Position numbers and translations under genes: made by a program. The notes under the pieces were generated by a model, which worked only from the letters and a program-made list of their open reading frames with translations, was not told the DNA's origin and did no database searches. From RH-AL1 sp965198715 (GTDB lineage: Bacteria; Pseudomonadota; Alphaproteobacteria; Rhizobiales; Beijerinckiaceae), in the NCBI GenBank assembly GCA_965198715.1, contig CBDAPV010000001.1, positions 1,736,001 to 1,800,000 on the forward strand: DNA of 64,000 nt. The letters are read 5' to 3'. Positions 61,427 to 64,000 of this stretch are shown here, one piece after another; the first letter of the stretch is position 1, and each line of letters begins with the position of its first letter.

Positions 61427-61439
61427 TCGGGATCAGCTC

Positions 61440-61755
61440 TAGGGACAAATTTGTGAACTGGAAACGGTAGATTGTTCATTGTATCTCTCCTTCTCTCGGG
61501 GGGAGTTTACCTATCTCCCTAGATGGCCCTGGCGACTTCTTCGCCTTTTTGAGATAATGAAGACATCTGCCCTTCGTTGTGGCTGTAGACTGGACTGAAC
61601 GCGGGTGCCGATTAGCAGTGATTGCGGCAGGTCGAAAATTAAAGGTCTACATCAACGCCACGATAGCCTAAATCGGGCGCGAGCCCGGGTCGAAAAACCT
61701 GAACAAGCCGTATAGGACTCAGCTCCCCTCGAATGGAACCTCGTGCCGGTCCGCT
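61440..61755. other. Stretch without recognisable genes
   Basis: About 315 bases between the IS630 element and the IS1380 remnant. GC is lower and no coding frame stands out. Confidence 0.4.
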
Positions 61756-61990
61756 CTAACCAGCCAGGACATAGCTCATGCTGCACGCCGTCGCCTACTG
61801 GCTGATGATCACCGTGCGCGATGTTATTCCCAAGCTGCGCGATCTCGCCACCTCCGATTTCGCCACGCTGTAGCTTCGCCTGCTGAAGGTCGCCGCGCGC
61901 GTCATCGAGAGCGCGAGCCGCGTCCGCCTCGCCTTCGCCGCCGCCTGTCCCGAGGTCGACCGTTTCAACTCATTGTCGAGCGCGCTCTGG
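61756..61990 (+). pseudogene. IS1380-family transposase 3' remnant
   Basis: Reads LHAVAYWLMITVRDVIPKLR and DLATSDFATL then a TAG at 61871-61873, then LRLLKVAARVIESASRVRLA and FAAACPEVDRFNSL. This matches the C-terminus of IS1380-type transposases (YWLMLTVRDAIP...LRLRLLKVAARVIE). There is a stop and no 5' part. From 61990 to 62257 I see no gene. Confidence 0.7.
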
Positions 61991-62275
61991 CCATCCGCGC
62001 CATGATTGCCCTGAAGACGAAGGTGCTGGTGAAGCCGATGGTCGTGCGGCGCAGCGTCGGACAATCGTCCGCTCTTAAATTTCGAGCCGTATTGGCGGAC
62101 GCGGCGGCGCGATCTAGCAGCTTCGTCTCGGCGAAGCGCGTTGACGCCTCGTCCTGATGGCGTCGGAGCTCGGCGGAAATCGATCCATTCGCTCGTTTTT
62201 GCCACACGATCCAGCTAGTGACGTCTGGCGAACCGCTGAACGGCGGCCTGACATCACGTGAAAAGAGCCGAGGTC

Positions 62276-62764
62276 ATGTCCGATTTCTTGCTTCCAAGAC
62301 CAAGGAACAACGGGCCCCGTACCGCCTTGGCAAAGAGCCTTCAGACCCAGCGCCAGGTCCTCTGGGCCCTGATGCTGCATGACATCAAGAGCCGCTTCTT
62401 CGGCAATGGCCTCGGCTATATCGTCACGATCCTCTGGCCCGCTACGCACATTTCCATCATCATCGCCGCGTTCGTCATTGGCAAGCGCCCGATCCCTTAC
62501 GGCAGCAGTGCACTGCTCTACGCCTCGACCTGCGTCCTGCCGTTCATCGCCTGGAACTACATGTCGCGTTTCACCATGATGGGGATGGTGCAGAATCGCA
62601 GCTTCATGGCCTATCCGGTTATCAAGCCGCTTGACATGATGTTCGCACGTTTGGCGCTCGAGCACGTTAGCATCTTCATCATTACAGTTGGTCTCGTTGC
62701 CACTAATATCCTGTTCCAAGTTGATGTAATTCCGCTCAACCTGAGCGACGCGGTTTGCGGTCTG
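62276..62764 (+). pseudogene. KpsM-type ABC-2 polysaccharide export permease, truncated
   Basis: N-terminal 163 residues of a capsule-type ABC-2 permease starting MSDFLLPRPRNNGPRTALAK. Characteristic segments are ALMLHDIKSRFFGNGLGYIV, TILWPATHISIIIAAFVIG, VLPFIAWNYMSRFTMMGMVQ and NRSFMAYPVIKPLDMMFARL. The gene loses similarity at about 62765, where it runs head-on into the antisense DUF2924 sequence. The open frame continues to 63130 but that part is antisense noise. A homologue exports capsular polysaccharide; this copy lacks the last membrane helices. Confidence 0.8.
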
Positions 62765-62766
62765 CT

Positions 62767-63195
62767 TTCGGCCGTGTTGCCGTTCCACGTCGTGCCGGTG
62801 ATGGCCTTCGCGATGGCGGAGAGGCTCGGCAGCACCTGCCCGTTCCAGGCGAACCCGCCCTCGACGACCATGACCTGGTGCATGACGCCTTCATGCTCGC
62901 GCACGAGCACCGTCCCGATCTTGAGCTGCGTCGGCGCGCCCCCGCCGCCCTCGGCCAGCTTGTCGAGCATCCTAGCCGTCGGGCGATCGAGACCACCGAG
63001 CCTCTGCTCCTGGACCCGATGCATGACCAGGCCGCGCAGGAGTTCGCCGGCAAGCTGCCGTGTGGGGCGTGCGCCGGTCATTTTGAGCCAGAGCGAGCGA
63101 AGTTCATCCGTGTTCAGGGTGCGAAGCTGAACGAGCTCGCGGGCAAGATCGTCGGCCGTCCGAGAGGCCGACAATACCGGGCGTGCGCCGCGCAC
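62767..63195 (-). pseudogene. DUF2924 gene, 3' end lost at the KpsM junction
   Basis: DUF2924 domain: ELVQLRTLNTDELRSLWLKM, GARPTRQLAGELLRGLVMHR, LKIGTVLVREHEGVMHQVMV, and FAWNGQVLPSLSAIAKAITG. At TTWNG the family would continue to a final PRFFGL-like end, but here it changes to kpsM antisense sequence. The start (GTG near 63195) is uncertain. DUF2924 genes accompany large serine recombinases. DUF3489 lies upstream after about 40 bases. Confidence 0.75.
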
Positions 63196-63236
63196 GGCTT
63201 ACGCTGCCCGCTTGCAGCGGAGATGCGTCGCCCCGC

Positions 63237-63803
63237 TCATGCTGCGGCAGCCGTGGCGATGCTGTCCGCTTGGATCCGGTAAACGGAGGTTTCCGCTCCA
63301 GCGTCGCGGGTCCGTACAACCGCCAGCCCGCTCTTGCGGAGGCCACTCAAGGCGGCGCGCGTGGTATGCGGCAGCCAGCCCGTGGCGGCGATGAGATCGT
63401 CGATCGTGACGCCCTCCTGGCGGCTCAACAGCGTCAGGATCATCGCGCGCTTCGAGCCGGCCTTGGCAGCTCCGGCCTGCGTCTCTTCGATCGCCTGCGG
63501 AGCGGCGGACGCGTCAGAACCGATCGAGGTTGGGGCAAGCTCCGGGGCAGGCGTTATGGCCTGCACGGCCACCCGACCTGCCTTCAGGATCTTGAGGCTG
63601 TAGGCACGGCCTTGCTCGTCCTCGCGCCAAGTCGGCATGTTGCCCTTCGCGCGGACCTCGCGAACAAACCCAAGCTCGACGAGCTTCAATCCAGCCTTGG
63701 CCGCGGCAGTGGGTTTAAGATCATTTGGAAGGATGGCGAGGGCATCGTCGCGGCGGCAAGCCGAGGCGAGAATGGCGAGGTGGGAAGAGGTCAGCTTGAT
63801 CAT
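63237..63803 (-). CDS. DUF3489 domain protein
   Basis: 188 aa from the ATG at 63803 (MIKLTSSHLAILASACRRDD), chosen over a longer frame because family similarity starts here. The C-terminal DUF3489 domain (about 115-185) reads KRAMILTLLSRQEGVTIDDL, IAATGWLPHTTRAALSGLRK and VRTRDAGAETSVYRI, a winged-helix-like fold. DUF3489, DUF2924 and a serine recombinase usually form one mobile unit; here the recombinase is missing, and a C-terminal piece of one lies at 48427. Likely a DNA-binding accessory protein. Confidence 0.85.
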   Translation of the reverse strand: MIKLTSSHLAILASACRRDDALAILPNDLKPTAAAKAGLKLVELGFVREVRAKGNMPTWREDEQGRAYSLKILKAGRVAVQAITPAPELAPTSIGSDASAAPQAIEETQAGAAKAGSKRAMILTLLSRQEGVTIDDLIAATGWLPHTTRAALSGLRKSGLAVVRTRDAGAETSVYRIQADSIATAAAA

Positions 63804-63913
63804 GGTTCGGCTCCGATGCGTTCGGCGAGCCGCCGCTGCGGCTCCCACGAGCACGAGCCCGCGTCGCGTGCAGCGACGAAGGCCAACCGAAGCTCGATGA
63901 AGGCGTCGGGCGA

Positions 63914-64000
63914 TCAGTCCGAGCCGGCTGTGCTCTCCCGCTCGCGCCGCCGCACCACCGAGGTCGCGTTGAGCAGCGTCCCAGCGTCGTGGATCAGGGT
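63914..64000 (-). CDS. 3' end of a gene running out of the window
   Basis: An open frame on the minus strand enters at the window edge and ends at 63916-63914 (TGA). It encodes LIHDAGTLLNATSVVRRR and a short tail. The fragment is too short to identify. It lies about 110 bases upstream of DUF3489. Confidence 0.3.
   Translation of the reverse strand, partial: TLIHDAGTLLNATSVVRRRERESTAGSD

Larger units (their letters stand above)
60467..61439 (+). mobile_element. IS630-family insertion sequence, degenerate
   Basis: A 973-base element. The left end reads GAGCCGTTCCCCA and the right end, on the other strand, reads GAGCTGATCCCGA, an imperfect terminal inverted repeat. TA dinucleotides flank both ends (60465-60466 and 61440-61441), as expected for IS630/Tc1-type insertion. 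It contains one broken transposase gene. Confidence 0.75.

Overview
The window is GC-rich DNA from an alphaproteobacterium, most likely of the order Hyphomicrobiales (Rhizobiales). The evidence is the def-fmt-truA cluster, an MbfA-type membrane ferritin preceded by a near-perfect Irr-type iron control element (ICE box), a CheA/CheY/CheR/CheB operon of alphaproteobacterial style, a 115-aa conserved protein heading a nirB-nirD-nasA cluster, and palindromic intergenic repeats. No rRNA, tRNA or CRISPR array was found.

The left half (1-33.1 kb) is orderly chromosome. It holds zwf (partial), def, fmt and truA, then a DUF2147 protein. The formamide/short-chain amide locus follows: an NCS1-family permease, fmdB, fmdA, a 1141-residue hybrid histidine kinase whose N-terminal half is a paralogue of that permease, and a LuxR-type response regulator. 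The permease and fmdA promoters share the motif CTACG-N7-ACGTATA. Next come mbfA with its ICE box; a minus-strand chemotaxis operon reading STAS, cheY, cheA, cheW, cheW, mcp, cheR, cheB and a soluble coiled-coil protein; a nitrate/nitrite assimilation operon (115-aa protein, nirB, nirD, nasA) with a sigma-54-like promoter; and an M42 aminopeptidase.

The right half (33.1-64 kb) is an accessory region full of decay. It holds broken LysR, zinc alcohol dehydrogenase (with a 16-G run) and ModA-like genes; a decayed copy of a phage gene pair whose intact copy lies 14 kb away; remnants of IS630, IS5, IS481 and IS1380 elements, a tyrosine integrase and a serine recombinase; a phage-like secreted protein; and a lower-GC surface-polysaccharide cassette (sulfotransferase, ankyrin protein, 2500-residue multi-domain glycosyltransferase). 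A compact phage packaging module follows (220-aa protein, ParB-DNA methylase, DUF5681, large terminase), then a tyrosine recombinase/IS91 transposase unit whose transposase carries a palindromic insertion. After these lie an OhrR-like MarR regulator with a tiny leader-like ORF and an ester cyclase, an SGNH esterase, an IS630 copy with a 39-bp micro-inversion in its catalytic motif, a truncated KpsM-type permease, and DUF2924/DUF3489 genes.

The most interesting system is the fmd locus. A transporter-shaped sensor kinase, its transporter paralogue, a response regulator and shared operator-like sites suggest that amide or ammonia-related substrate sensing evolved by duplicating the permease and fusing one copy to a kinase.
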